Positions 12,418 to 25,821 of a stretch of DNA of 64,000 nucleotides are shown one piece after another. The notes under the pieces were generated by a model. The model was not told the DNA's origin and searched no databases. It saw only the letters and a list, made by a program, of their open reading frames with translations. The translations under genes were made by a program, and so were the position numbers. Source of the stretch: Clavelina lepadiformis (Eukaryota; Chordata; Ascidiacea; Aplousobranchia; Clavelinidae). Positions within the stretch are counted from its first letter, which is position 1, and every line of letters starts with the position of its first letter. The stretch spans positions 15,316,501 to 15,380,500 of the forward strand of contig NC_135247.1 of NCBI RefSeq assembly GCF_947623445.1, given 5' to 3'.

Positions 12418-12710
12418 CAGTGGTTCCCAACCTTTCGTGGTTCGTAGCCCCCTTACAGTGACCCTTAAAATCCGCAGCTCCCTGTTCATCAATAAAAAGT
12501 GTAGAATGTAGATTGTTAATTGCATAACAGTTTTTACTTCACTATTGCTTGTGCAGTAACTTTCGCGCCGCTAATTTTGCACAGCAAGCACAAAACACGA
12601 GAAACTTATCTTCCACCTTGCCTCGTCTTGCCCTACTACACTATAAGTCACTAGTGAGGCATCTGCTCGTGACCCCTGGAGACCCATTGGCCACCGGTTG
12701 AGAAACCCTG
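12418..12710. mobile_element. Non-autonomous hAT-type element with near-perfect 8-bp target duplication
   Basis: The left end begins CAGTGGTTCCCAACCTTTCG and the right end finishes GGTTGAGAAACCCTG, its inverted counterpart; this end sequence is typical of hAT transposons. The 8 bases before it (ATCTAGAA, 12410-12417) match 7 of 8 bases after it (ATCTGGAA, 12711-12718), as expected for an aged 8-bp hAT target-site duplication. At 293 bp it has no transposase and is a MITE-like derivative. Confidence 0.85.
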
Positions 12711-13883
12711 ATCTGGAACCTATATCAAACGCGCTATTATTATTGATTTGCTCTGATAATATTTCATCAGTTATTGTACATAGCTTAAACATAATCTTAC
12801 TAGATTAAAGAGATTGTTCTTCAATCTATTCGAGATAAGCTCGTAACTGACGTAACTACTATGTTTATATTCACTGCTGCATTTCTTGTCCTCAGCTTCA
12901 GCGTGGTATTTCTTGAAGGAAGAAGAGTGATTCGTTCAAACGTTTATTCCCAATCCATACTTGCATACTCGTGTTGTTGCCGCCGATCGTGTTTACCAAT
13001 TAGAGAAATTTGTAAATTTAGCTTAATTTAAATCTTTGTAATCGTTTATTATCCACATTTGCATATCTTTTGCGGTACAGTTCACTTACCACGTACGTTT
13101 TTCACTGCTTAAGCTAATACATCTACCTAGCTATTTGTGTGCTGGTCATTCTGATTTCAACCATTGTCGTTGAAGTCAGAATCTGAAATTTTTTAACATT
13201 TACAAGTGATAGAAACAATTCTCAACTTCTCATGTCATTTAAGTATCAAGTCCCGGTTTTTCCGCGTTCGGATTAACGAGGTCTGACTATATATGTTTTG
13301 TTGTGTAGGTCATGGCTAATAAGTAGTCACAAACAAGAAAATGCCAATGACGATAAACGAAAAAGAGTGAACGTAAATAGACCTGCGGCCTAAAAAGTTG
13401 GGTTCGTGACGAGGGGCATGGCCCAATGTCCGTCAAATACGTTTGTGTTGAATAATATTTGACGTAATATTTTTCGTTGATGTAAAATAATATTTAATGA
13501 TATGATAACAAACCCTCTGGAAATGTTTTAAGATTTTGCCATTTTTCTGAACGGCAATTTTACACCAATCTGCTGAAATAGGTTTGTCCTTAACATATTA
13601 AGAAAAGACCTAGGCCTGCAATTCTATAGCATGCTACACCACGATTAGTGACATCAACGAAGTTTCAATGCTTGATCACTTATATTTCAACAAAAATATC
13701 TACACAAAATTCAAAGTATTCTAATAAACAAAGTTTATATTGCGTAGCAATGGTACAGCGGTATGCTCACTTTGAATATTGTGATAGAATTCCTTTTAAC
13801 GTCTATTTTGGACAACATTGATAACCTTATTTTGCTTTTACAATTCGATCAAACAGTGAACAACACCGTATCAGCAACTGTAG

Positions 13884-13947
13884 CGCTCGATTTGCTTTGT
13901 TGGAAATAGGCCTTTCGCTCGATTTGCTTTGTTGGAAATAGGCCTTT
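13884..13947. repeat. Perfect tandem duplication of 32 bp
   Basis: Two adjacent identical 32-base copies, starting CGCTCGATTTGCTTTG and ending GGCCTTT, occupy 13884-13915 and 13916-13947. The lack of any difference suggests a recent event or a polymorphic site. No function is apparent. Confidence 0.9.
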
Positions 13948-14220
13948 TTTACAAACTTTCTTTCGATGCTTGATAACCATAACGACAAGCAACCTGCCTT
14001 GTTTCACGATCAGCCAATTATGTTCTTAACTTAGGTAATTTTTTATTACAATGCTGTCCGAAACATTCATAGCATTGTATTTACTATAAAGTATATTGCA
14101 GTGGTTATTATAAGTTACAGTAGCAACATAGCCGATGAGGAACCGCAAGGGAAAAACAATGAACAAAACAAATGAAGACATAGAAACACCCAATAAATGG
14201 CTCCCCAAAATGGGTTTGTT

Positions 14221-14241
14221 ATAGGGGCGCTATGCCCCTAT
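14221..14241. repeat. Short GC-rich hairpin
   Basis: ATAGGGGC and GCCCCTAT form an 8-bp perfect stem around a GCTAT loop. It stands out in AT-rich surroundings. It may be the end of a small inverted-repeat element, but I found no matching partner end, so its meaning is open. Confidence 0.5.
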
Positions 14242-15234
14242 GGGGATGATGGTGGTATGTTAGGAATTACTTTTAGGCTGGCCCAAGGCCAAGCCAAGTC
14301 TTTCTGTTTGACTCCGAGATAATTGTCTTTGACTCTGTTGCGTTTACTGTCTCAATAATGTTTCTTCAAATTAACACCAACTTCATAAAGTCTAATTGTT
14401 ATATTGTCCGAATAAGTTGTCACAATGAAACCAATTAATCACCATTCCACATTTTGAATAGAACTATCACTTGAATTCAATACTGAATAAGCCAAAACGT
14501 AAAACAGATCCAAAACTAAAAACCGAGAGAAGTACTAGCAAGTCCTGAAGGGACAAGCCCTTGCAGAGACTAGCCAGCCTGCCAGAGCAGCCCGGACGAT
14601 TTGAACCAAGCTTAACCTTTTATATCATACACGTCAGCCAATCAGCTAACGCCATGTTATTTTTATCATTGCTACGTATATATGCGTAATATCTATTATT
14701 CTACGAATCTACGTCATCCAAACATTTCATCAAGTACACTTCAAACTTTACGCCGTGAAAACAATGCTACTTGAAATACTTCAATCTGCGTCAAATATGT
14801 CGGTTTAGAATTCCTTGTTTGAATAACTGCTTAACGACGATAAATACGTCTGTTTAAACATTTAATTAATTCCAGCTGGAGAAACACACAAAAACCGCTT
14901 TTAAAGTGCCAATTTATCTAATTGTTATAATATTTTATCACGGTCGCCACACCCCAATGGCTTCCTCCCTAAATACGCTAATGTTAGCAAGCCTTTTATG
15001 AGTCGTCGATCGTGTGCAGCTGGTGTTAAATTAGTTTTAGTTAAATTAGTAAAAAATAACATTTTTCAGTGCAGTTTGAAACTATTAAAACGAAATAAAC
15101 ACGCAATGCAATTTAGAATTGGGAAGTTTAAAGGTTAAATTAATGAAAAACTTTAAATTTGGTGAATATTTTTGCGTTATACATTGGTGTAGTTTTGCTT
15201 ATTTGTGGCGCAATGTATAGCTGGCCAAAATATT

Positions 15235-15411
15235 TGTGGGACGCCTGGGTCCCTTCGGCCCTCGCCTAAATCCGGCCCTGAGTCCCTTAACGCAATTCTA
15301 AGTACGCCCCTGGACACAAAGTTGATATATAGAACACAATACAATTGTATCAGCACTGGCATAAAGCAATTTAATTCGTACCATTTGAAAATATTCTTAG
15401 AACGCCCCTGA
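15235..15411. repeat. Transposon-end-like sequences (two CAGGGGCGT ends in the same orientation)
   Basis: On the minus strand, CAGGGGCGTTCTAAGAAT (ending at 15411) and CAGGGGCGTACTTAGAATTG (ending near 15314) are direct copies of one another, and CAGGGCCGGATTTAGG lies just inside the second. These resemble DNA transposon termini. No opposite ends or target duplications were identified, so only fragments can be claimed. Confidence 0.35.
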
Positions 15412-16918
15412 GTGTATCCGGTATTTGTATAGCAAAGAGTAAAACCGCTGGATAGAGCTCATCAAAAATGGTTAAATTGCTGAAAGTTACAAGCTGTGCA
15501 GCTTGTTGAAGTGAATGGTGTTTGATAACAACCGCGCTAAGCCGCAAGTATATGCTGATGAGCTGACTACAACTATTTGCACTTGTATTAAATATAGGTA
15601 TAATTGAATGCTTTCTTTCGGTGAAAACAGCGACGTCAAATTCTCTGTTTGGGTTATTCTTTGATTGTAACATGTGAATACGATACAGCAATCAAGGTGG
15701 TGATTTTGCCGCAAGGAAGCTGAGCTGCAATCATAATGCAAGGCGGCTGTATATATACAACATTGCGCTGCAATTTATTGATTTCCCAGGTTTGGATTGC
15801 TGGCAGATGGTGTTGAACGGCTGATATGAACGACCTTCATGCTTGACCAATGACGTTCACTTCTCCAAGCCAGGGTTAAAAGAAAGTGGTTCACCGAATT
15901 TCGAAGATATTAACCAACACGCGCTAGCAGTCACGTACGCGTAGTCTGAAACAAATACCATGTAGTAGGAACAGGAAATGTCTACTCTATTTTTAAAAGC
16001 GTTCGCTGGTGAGCTACCTCAGTTTTCTTCTCCGGATTTTAAATTTTGCTTTTAATTCACATAATTAATAAATACGTTAGGGAGGGAAGGAATTATGAGG
16101 TAGATAATACAGAAAAAGTTATGGAGAAATAAACACTTCAATGACGATTAATTAATAATCGATTTTGATATGAGAGTGATAAAATAAAAGAAACCTTTGA
16201 AAGGCGAAAATACGCTTTTAATGTATAGGTAAGGAACCTTACAGCTCCATTTATACAATGACGCCTAGTATGATTCTTGAGTTTACACTTGACCGTATAA
16301 TAAATGTTTGCATTGGGCCTGTAGCATAGGAAATGCTACTCATGGGCAAATGTTTTATGTGTTGAAGTGAGTGGTCTGATATTAGCTTACTACAGCAGGT
16401 AGGCCTACAGTATATGCATTCTTACACTAATTACTATATGTTCAAGTGCAGGTTTGTGAAGGCTATAGTTATAGTGGGCGGGCTTAATATTTCTGAAATT
16501 TGCAAAACGCTAGAGAAAAAAAAGGCTGTTATTATTTTACTAGATAAAGTGCTGTTTGTCGTGTTTGAAGGTATTTCTTCCAGCTGCCTGTTTAAAAACT
16601 TATTAAAATGGTAAAACATGCAGTATTTGCTGTCCTCCTGTTTGCTATAAATCTTACCGGTACAATACTTCAACTTAACCCTAAATAACCAAACTCAGCT
16701 TTTTACGTATTACTGTCTAATAGACTAAGCGCCTGGCTAGGTCTTCAATAAGAAGCGGCTTGACTTATTGCAACTTCCGGTGTAAACAGTCACTTCCTGT
16801 TTGTGAAAACAGAAAGCTACTAAAGAGCCCTAGTACTGGAAAGTTTGTAAAGCAAGCTGGATTTGTTCGGGACAGTAAGTTAGCAAATAACTAAAACAAA
16901 CCAATTTATTGGCGCAAA

Positions 16919-16973
16919 ATTGTAATGCCACATTGGCAGATTGGATTTGGCAATTGTAATGCCACATTGGCAG
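16919..16973. repeat. 22-bp direct repeat in the region upstream of PFK
   Basis: The block AATTGTAATGCCACATTGGC followed by AG occurs at 16919-16940 and again at 16952-16973, separated by 11 bases. Each copy contains the small palindrome TGCCA-CAT-TGGCA. It lies about 420 bp upstream of the PFK start codon, so a regulatory role is conceivable, but nothing more supports it. Confidence 0.7.
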
Positions 16974-17392
16974 TGTTTATCTAGCGTACTGAAAGGAAAT
17001 TTTCCAACAAGGCTTGGCTATAGAGTGGGTTTGGCGTACAAAAGTAGTGATAACATACTAAATGTATATTTTTTAGTATCATAATGTTAATCTGTAAAAT
17101 ATGTCAGTATGTGGACCTAAAAATTCACACTGCGTAATGTGCACAAGTGCACAACCACATTATACCACTCAGCTGGGCAATTGTTTCATAGATCCTTGTT
17201 ACTGAGTTATCACAACTTATTATTACTTTGATATGGTAGTGCACTTAAAAACTGCACTAGACTTCAATATACATCTTGTTTTCTCAGCTTGTGATAATGA
17301 CTTAGGACAATAAGACTGACGGATAGAAGTTTGTGAATTATCAAGTGGTGCTAATTTTTAGTACAACTGAGTGTAAAAAAATAGGTATAAAA

Positions 17393-20300
17393 ATGGCAGC
17401 TCTTACCAGAAAGCTCAGAAAATCTACCTCAAGTCCTCTGATTGGTGTAGGAAAAACAATTGCTGTCTTCACAAGTGGCGGAGACTCCCAAGGTATATAT
17501 GTATATACAAAAAAAAACAACACAGAAACGTCAGCATGTTATTTGAAATGTTCTTAATAACTTCATCGCTCATTCATCAATTGCTTGATTGCAATGCTTT
17601 CATTTTTTCAGGTATGAATGCAGCAGTTCGAGCTGTAATAAGAATGGCCATTACCTGTGGTTCAAAAGTGTATTTAATTCATGAGGTTAGTGGTCTTATT
17701 GTGGTTCAGATAATTATTACACAAGTTTTCACAAACTTGGAAGCCATAATATATATTCTGTGCTAATTTACTCATACTATGACAGAACAAAACTCATTAT
17801 CACTTCACAGGGCTATCAAGGAATGGTTAACGGTGGAGAAAACATTGTTGAAGCATCATGGGATGATGTTTCTGGAATTTTACAAATGGTTAGTTATTAT
17901 TTGGTCCAACACATTCACTATGTACTTACAGCTGCTAATTTTTTGTGATCATGACTGTATTGGTGTCCTGAACTATGTCATTACATAGCTACTACATGTA
18001 TCATCTGTGTGGCAATATTGTACTTTCCAGTTACATATTATAGAACTGTTAGTTGTTTTGACTGTTTTACTTTCCACGTTTGAATTTTCCAATAATTTTC
18101 TAACTAGCTTTTTGTTTGTTGATGACTAGAGAGATTGCTTCCTGAGTTAGCAAACTATTCACCGATCTTACTTCCTTTGTTTGTTTGGTTGCGGTAAAAG
18201 TGCATTCTACATCAAATTGGTCCGGATGTTGTTTTCTCTAGTGAAAATAAATTTACTGTATATATCTAAAAAAGTGTAACCATGTGTTATGTCAGTGTAA
18301 TACCTTTGGTATGAGTTATTCATGAGTTATTCGTTAGTGTTTTGTATATGCAACGTGGGTCTATAGTAAGGCAATTTGACTTCGGCTTAACATTGCAATT
18401 TGTACCTTTAAAGTATTCCGTTACACTCTCACGATACAGCTCATACAAATCATTTCAAATGACGAATGGTATTAAGTCAACCTTAGGTCTCAGTACTAGG
18501 TATCAAATTCTTTAATGAAGAGGAAGTGTATAAAGTTTTAACAACTGTTTTTCATGTTGTGGTTTGTTATACTTATGCCTTGAATTCGAACATTTGGTAT
18601 TGATTTTGTTGAAACTGAAGCTGTCATGTGGCATTTAACTGTTATTATTGCTACTTTCTCCTCTTTTTAAGAGTTTTGTTTCTGCAAGGTTGCCCATTCA
18701 TTTGTGCATCTTTGCAGTGGACACCTTTACTTATTCTAAGTTTAGTGATGTGCTGCCATCTGGAGGCTTTTGTCATTTCAGTCCAATATTTTTCTATACT
18801 TTTGCCGTATTGTATAGATTCCTCATATGACGAAAACTAGTATAATTCTTGTCTCATGTTGGTGATACCTACTTATGGTGAAATATATTATTTTTTCATA
18901 ACAATCATTACTGTGCAGTTGTATATTATATATATACTATCGTTATTGGTAGGTATGATTAATAACTTTCATTTTCTTTCCTTTTTTTCTGATAAATATT
19001 GTGTTTCATGATGACCAATGACCAATGATCAATTCATGGAAATTGTAAAAAGAGTAAAAAACAACCCTTGTGACAATAAATCTGAATTCTGACTTTTAAG
19101 TTTTCCAAATATGATGACCAACGGGTGAAACTAAATTCTTATCAATCGGCATAATTTTGATAAAGGGTGGAACTGTAATTGGAAGTGCCCGATGTAAGGA
19201 CTTTCGGGAAAGAGCTGGCCGATTGAAGGCTGCATACAATCTTGTCATGAGGGGAATTACTAATATCTGTGCCATAGGTATGTTGTTATGGGCTATATTT
19301 ATTTTACTTGCTGTATTTTCTTACTATCACCTACCCAGTACCTACATTTTTTCACAAAAAAGTCCAAGGTAACATGTTTAGACTGCCTACATAGTATATG
19401 TACGATGCAAAATTGTGTCTTATTTAAATCTAACACATTAGATGCAAGTTACAATGTACTACTTTCTTTCACATAATGTTTTCCCTTAAACGGTTTCAGT
19501 CTTAAATTTTGTGTTTGCTTATGTAGGTGGAGATGGAAGCTTAACTGGTGCCAACTTGTTCCGTGAGGAATGGTCTGGTCTTCTTCAAGAGTTGTTTGAG
19601 CAAAATAAGATAACACAAGAACAAGTTGCAAAGTACAGCTATTTGAACATTGTGGGACTGGTATGCGAACCTTTATAATGCTATGCATGTGGAAACAAAA
19701 AAGTTCGTTTGGTTTAGTTTTCTAACTCTTCCTAAATTTCTTAATCATCCTTCAGGTCGGATCAATAGACAACGATTTCTGCGGAACTGACATGACAATC
19801 GGTGCAGACAGTGCTCTTCATAGAATTATTGAATGTGTAGATGCAATTACAACCACTGCCGTCAGTCATCAAAGAGCATTCGTGTTGGAGGTCATGGGAA
19901 GACACTGCGGTTATCTTGCCTTAGTTACAGGTCTCGCCTGCGGAGCTGACTGGATTTTTATTCCCGAACATCCTCCAGGAGATGGATGGGAGGAGAAAAT
20001 GTGCTCTAAACTGAACAACGTAAGTAGGAAGAGCATACTTTTAGCAACAGGTTAAGTTACAGTTGCAAGTGTTACATCTGGTTAAATGTACTCACTAGCC
20101 TTCCATGCCATCTGTCATAAAATATCAATCATTAACTCGACAATTTTGTTTGAGTTTTGGTTGACCTGGCAAATTATTTTTGTTACCGGTTATGCCATAT
20201 CACTTCACCTTTACAGGCACGACTCTGGGGTAACAGGTTGAATGTTGTCATTGTATCAGAGGGTGCTGTTGACTGTCACGGAACTCCAATTACATCCCAG

Positions 20301-23300
20301 CAAGTTAAAGAAGTGATTTGCAGAAACCTGGATTTAGATACAAGAATTACTGTGTTAGGTAAGTTTTTAAACAACTATTCCCGTAAAACACATACATTCA
20401 CCTATACCAGAATAATCCCATTAAACAAGAAATAGCAACGCTGATATCTAATACTGTAATTACAATATTTTGGGAAATTTGGATTTGTTTTGAATGTAAA
20501 TTCTGAATATGTGGTTTAGATTATGTCAGTGTGGATATTCACGTGACTCAATTGCAACACTTTGTATCTGGCATGTTTAACAAATAGTATTCACCATATT
20601 TAAATATAAATACAGTACAAGTCTTCAGCCAAAGGTTTTTCTTTTAACAGGGTGCACAGTTTACACAAATGCATGCTATACTTTATGCTTAAAACAAAGC
20701 GTTAATGCATAAGTTTTGCTATCCAGATTTCCAAATTGCAATCATATTTGTAATTGTATCATAATTGATAATCATATCATATTGTAACAAAATTTTTATT
20801 TTATGAAAGGTCACGTTCAACGTGGCGGATCTCCGAGTGCTTTTGATAGAATACTCGGAACAAGAATGGGGGCCGAGGCGGTGCTAACTCTGTTGGAAGC
20901 CACCCCTGACACACCAGCGTATGTTGTTTCACTTGACGGCAACCAGGCCGTGAGGGTTCCTTTGATGGAATGCGTAGAAAAGGTAATTTAGTTAATCTAT
21001 AATTTATTATTAAATCTGCCTCATTTGCCATTGAGTATTAGATGAGGTCAATGCAGCCTTTTTAACTATTTACTTTTAACAGACCCAAGAAGTCCAAAAA
21101 GCGTTGGATATGCTTGAATTCGAAAAAGCAGCCAGTTTAAGAGGAAGGTAACTTATTTGGGTGTGTGACACATACGCAAACTATTTGCCCTTTTGGTTCT
21201 GTAATAATCATTGGCTAGCATAGCTTATGTATCAAGTTGACGTATGTCCAGACATCTTGTGCAATATGACTGAGACACCATTTGGTCGGTTACTGGAGTA
21301 AGCAATCAGTCTTATCTCTTGAGACTTGACAGATACTTGCTCTTTTAAGATATCACATAACACATGTAATGTAACTTTGCCACATAATTACGTAACTGAA
21401 ATATTACATGACTGTAATATGACATATTACCATTGCACCTGTTGCTATGGTTCCTGTAAATAATTTCAAAACAGCTTTTAATATTAACATATTGGCATAC
21501 TATATTAGCATGTATTTTTTGTTATTTGCAGAACATTTCAAGGAAACTTGGATATTTACAAGAAACTCGGTGCTATGTCTAAAGCAAAATCTCTCTTAAG
21601 TTCAGCTGTTTTAGTTGAGGTAAGTGTGCAACTATTCTTCAGTTTTACCACCAAAAAGTTAGCCACGTCAGATTAATGTTAAATTAACATTAAGTAAAAA
21701 CGAAACAACGAACAAGAAAGAAATTCCATAAAAAAGTGAAAGCATTGCGCACCTGTTGTTATGAAAATGTGTTTAATCAGTCAAGGCATTCATACTTTCA
21801 GCTAACCCATGACGGAAATGAAGAAGTGTGTGCTGCAGTAAGTAGCGTGCTATATGTTGCTTTTGCAATAAACGCATGTCGCTTAATTTCCAGTGCACAC
21901 ATTTGTCCAATTGTTTACGTGTCAATTAGGTCAAGCGCTTTTTGTACTCTTCACTCTTTATTTTTACCAACATGGATTGCTGGAACAAATGTATACCCAT
22001 GGTTGGATATAAGATCACTAACTTGTGATTTATTTCACATGATTAATTTACCTGTTATTGTCATTTTTATTTTGAGTTATTTATTGCTCTGTCTTTGTCA
22101 TAATCTGTGTTTTAATGCTATACGGTGTAATCAAGAAATATGACCAAACTAAAAATTATTGCCATTTAAATTTGATATAACTTGGTCGCAAAGGAATTAA
22201 CAAGTAAACCTTTCTCCAGTGCAAGTTGCAATTTGATGCTATTAGTCTTGAAGTGTCTTGATATTTTATAAATAATTCAGTTGTGATTACGTGCAATGCA
22301 GGCGTATGATGCACATTTTTATATTCGTATATGAGGAACATTTTTCCATGACACTTGGTACCTCAACCAACTTGGTCTCACTTACACTTAAAGTTGTTTC
22401 CAGTTTCAACATAATTTTTTTAATTTGTGGTTTCATACACAAGTCCATTATGTTTAGCAATCCTCAATTAGAAATCTTGATCTAATTTTTCTTGTGGTTG
22501 CTGTAGTTGCTTGTAGTCACACAGGTTTTAATACCATTGGTACAATCAGAATTTGATTATTATTGTTCAAAATTTTAAATTGAAGACACAGTAATTTTTT
22601 AAATACGAGTCTTCATGGTGTATGTGGTTATGATAGAGATGAAGCAATACAACAGTGATTTTTAATCCTTAATGCAAATTCTCTTGCTAATAAGCATTAA
22701 CCGTCATCGATAAATGATTATAAAATAAATCTCGGTGTCATCACAAACTTAAATTGTATAGAAATCTTGCATGTTTGGGGTAGGCAGTAATTTATCTGTC
22801 TGTATAGTATAAACACTACACTGAAATTCCTAACTTTTTCTGTTCCAAATGTTTTATTACAGTCACTATTCATATCAAAGTAGACAGGCTAAAATTTTGC
22901 TACATCATTGAAGCATAAGTTACCAAAAGAATAATATGCAATTAGTGTAAGCTTAATGGTAAGTGTGCAAAGTGCTAATTCCCAAGCAATGGAAATATTT
23001 TGTAGCACTGTAGCAGGAATTTAACTTCAAGTTGTAAATGCAGAAACCATACAACGTCGCAGTGATGAATGTTGGGGCACCAGCTGCCGGAATGAATGCT
23101 GCTGTACGTTCTGCTGTGCGTACTTGCCTCTACAATGGTTACCGCTCATTAGCAGTACATAATGGATACGAAGGACTTGCAAATGACATGGTGCGAGAAT
23201 GTTTGCTTGCTTTGTGAAATGTTGCCATGGTCTTTTTAATTGCTGTAAAATGTTCACAAATAAAATGTGTTTTTGATGATATTCAAGTTACAAAAATGGA

Positions 23301-25821
23301 AATGTGTTATCATATTTTTTGTTAATGTTACCGTGAATACTCTTTCCAACAACATTATCAACACAGTACTGTATACATAACAATAGATTTGAGTGGTCCT
23401 GTAGTGAAATCTAACTTGACAACTTTAAAGGTGGAAGAATTTACGTGGAACAATGTGTCAAACTGGGTCTCACTTGGTGGTTCCAAACTAGGCACCAAGA
23501 GGTCAGTGAAAATTTCAATGTATTTTCGACTAAATGGTTGTTGTTTAGCTCAGAAAACGGTTTAATGATTAGTTTGAATTTTTTCAACAGAACTCTTCCA
23601 TCTCAATGTGGTTTGGACAAGATTGCATCGGTCATCAAGAAATGGGATATCCATGCGATTATTTGCATTGGAGGTTTTGAGGTAGCTTTTTAATGATACA
23701 ATTAAGTGCATATTAAGCATGTATCAAAATATCTTTATTTTTATATATTTAAAACTTTTCTTTGTGAAAGATCCTGATTCTACTAAGTTGGGACAAGCTA
23801 ATAAGAATTTACACACAACCTAACAGGATTGTAAACCAGATTCATAAAAACTGTTTCCTATTAACAGTGGTATCATTTTCAGTCTCTTAAAGGTGCTGTA
23901 GAATTTGATAAGGAACGTTGTAGATATCCAGAATTTGAGATCCCGCTTGTGTGCATTCCATGCACAGTCTCCAATAATCTGCCCGGGTCTGACCTCACAA
24001 TTGGTGCCGATACATCCCTTAATATGATAGTTGAGGTTGGAAGAACTTGGTTAGGTCTCGCATGGCAAGTTTTATAAATGCACATTTGCACCTGAATGAC
24101 TAATCAAACCCCGTGATAATTTTGTGGTTGCAATGTTTCAACATTATTGGAGGGGTAGACGCATCTGCGTGGGGTATATATAGGGGAACCATCAGCAAGA
24201 AAGAATGTTTTATTCATGCACTCAAATGCTCTCGGACCTTGAATGACTATTGAAAAGTTTTGCTGGTTTTTGTTGCATTCAGGGATATCATGGTGCTATT
24301 CAAATAGAAGAAGGTCGCAGTAAATATCCTGAACTTTGTCTTCCACTGGTGCTTGTGCCCGCCACTATTTCAAACAATGTCCCTGGCACTGACATTTGCA
24401 TCGGTTGTGACACTGGCTTGAATGCCGTTTGCGAGGTGATATTGATATGAGAAATGGTTATCAGTATTTGCTGCCTTGTTAAACACACAGATAAAATTAT
24501 AGTGTCTTGTGCTTGTTTGCGTGAATTGTTTGAAGTGAGTTAAAACGTTGAACGTTGTTGCTTGTAAAATGCCACTTCCAAATAACTACACTAACAATCA
24601 CATAAACTTGCATGAAAAGAAAACTAGTTCCCTTCATCTGTAGCAATGTTATTAGTAATACATAAGACATTTTATTTTCAGACATGTGACCGTATAAAAA
24701 TGTCGGCAAGTGGCACAAAACGACGAACTTTTGTTCTTGAAACAATGGGGGGTTATTGTGGCTACTTGGCAACCATGTCGGGTATGGCAGCGGGAGCAGA
24801 TGCCGCTTACATCTTTGAAGAGGACTTTAGCATCAAAGAGTTGCAAGTGAGTGTATATGCGCTGTAATATGCAATAACAATCACATAATTGCCTCATATT
24901 ACAATCTTGCTACACGTACAACAAATAACGCTCCACATTTCTGAAGCATATCATTTAGCAACTTACTTGCTGTAAATGCACGTGTTGAAAGTTGTTTGTT
25001 TGACCACAGCGAAACATTTATCACTTGCGGAACAAAATGAAGGGAAAGATCCAACGTGGATTGGTGCTTCGAAACGAGAATGCTAACTGCAACTTTAGCA
25101 CTGACTTTATCTATAGACTCTATGCGGAAGAGGGAAAGAACGTGTTTGATTGCCGCATGAACGTTCTTGGTCATATGCAACAGGTTAATAAAGATTAATT
25201 TCAATCAACAAACTTAGTTTAAAAGATTGAGTCCTTATTGTATTTAGGTAATCTCATTTGTTTTAATTACTAGGGTGGAGTGCCTTCTCCTTTTGACAGG
25301 AACTATGCAACGAAATGTGCTGCAAAGGCTGCTTTTTGGACCATTAGTCAAATAGAAAAAAATTTTGTTGACGGTAATTGGGTGTTTTACAGAAATCTTT
25401 TATTTTGAAAGCAGAGTAAAATTTTTTGGTTACACAGTTAAGATCCAGGTAGTTCTCGAGAAAATTTGAGCAAATTAAATGCTTTTTTGTGTTGTATTAG
25501 TCATCAGTGATATCTTTTGTCCTCAGGAAAGATGAACTGTACAGGCCATGATTCAGTTTGTCTTCTTGGCATGAGGCGTCGTCAGATGTTGTTCCAACCA
25601 GTTGAAGAACTCAAAGAGGAAACAGACTTTAAGTAAGTCATAGACTACTCTGCTCAATATTCATATATGTCGGCCCAGCCCTGCTGTATGGATGGTTATT
25701 TTACTTTTACAGGCATCGTATCCCAAAACAGCAATGGTGGATGCAGATTCGTCCCTTACTCCGCATAATGGCTCATTATTCTGATGATTCAGCAGTTTAT
25801 GAAACTGATGTCTCCCAATGA
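17393..25821 (+). CDS. PFK: ATP-dependent 6-phosphofructokinase with a duplicated alternative exon
   Basis: Phosphorylates fructose 6-phosphate to fructose 1,6-bisphosphate with ATP, the committed step of glycolysis, in the cytosol. Exons: 17393-17492, 17612-17685, 17811-17888, 19166-19277, 19527-19660, 19756-20019, 20217-20358, 20810-20982, 21083-21147, 21532-21619, 23044-23190, 23431-23501, 23591-23681, then either 23883-24035 or 24283-24435, then 24682-24846, 25010-25183, 25274-25373, 25527-25632, 25713-25821. With one alternative exon the product is 781 residues, the size of vertebrate PFK. Both halves of the eukaryotic double-domain enzyme are seen. The N half has [25 protein letters not shown], the catalytic [27 protein letters not shown] and [14 protein letters not shown]. 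The regulatory C half has [31 protein letters not shown] and VLGHMQQGG. All introns are GT-AG. The alternative exons cover the C-half segment containing T(V/I)SNN, part of the fructose 2,6-bisphosphate effector site in animal PFKs. Confidence 0.98.
23883..24035 (+). other. PFK: PFK alternative exon A (153 bp, phase 0)
   Basis: Codes 51 residues from [13 protein letters not shown] to TSLNMIVE. It has an acceptor AG at 23881-23882 and donor GTTGGA at 24036. It corresponds to the same protein segment as the exon at 24283-24435, with 24 of 51 identical residues by my hand alignment, and keeps [10 protein letters not shown]. Inclusion of both would insert a duplicated segment without shifting frame. 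Confidence 0.9.
24283..24435 (+). other. PFK: PFK alternative exon B (153 bp, phase 0)
   Basis: Codes 51 residues from [13 protein letters not shown] to GLNAVCE, with acceptor AG at 24281-24282 and donor GTGATA at 24436. It is separated from exon A by a 247-bp intron. It keeps [16 protein letters not shown] and NNVPG are closer to vertebrate PFK than exon A, while GADT of exon A is GCDT here. Confidence 0.9.

Larger units (their letters stand above)
10759..17392. other. Gene-poor region between pyrophosphatase and PFK
   Basis: No gene was recognised over about 6.6 kb. The largest open frames (for example minus strand 11888-12244 and 15371-15691) have no family resemblance, no splice context and simple composition. 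The region holds a hAT-type element (12418-12710), a 32-bp tandem duplication (13884-13947), a short hairpin (14221-14241), transposon-end-like sequence (15235-15411) and a 22-bp direct repeat (16919-16973). Confidence 0.6.

Noticed and set aside
15371..15691. 106-codon minus-strand open frame
   Set aside because: Ends inside transposon-end-like sequence, with no recognisable domain or gene structure.
17341..17393. Possible spliced-leader trans-splice acceptor just upstream of the PFK ATG (CTAATTTTTAG near 17350-17360)
   Set aside because: Trans-splicing is common in ascidians and the motif fits, but such T-rich AG sites are frequent in this DNA; without 5' transcript ends it cannot be claimed.
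21736..22143. 135-codon plus-strand open frame in PFK intron 10
   Set aside because: It lies inside an intron bounded by good splice sites, matches no part of PFK and shows no domain.
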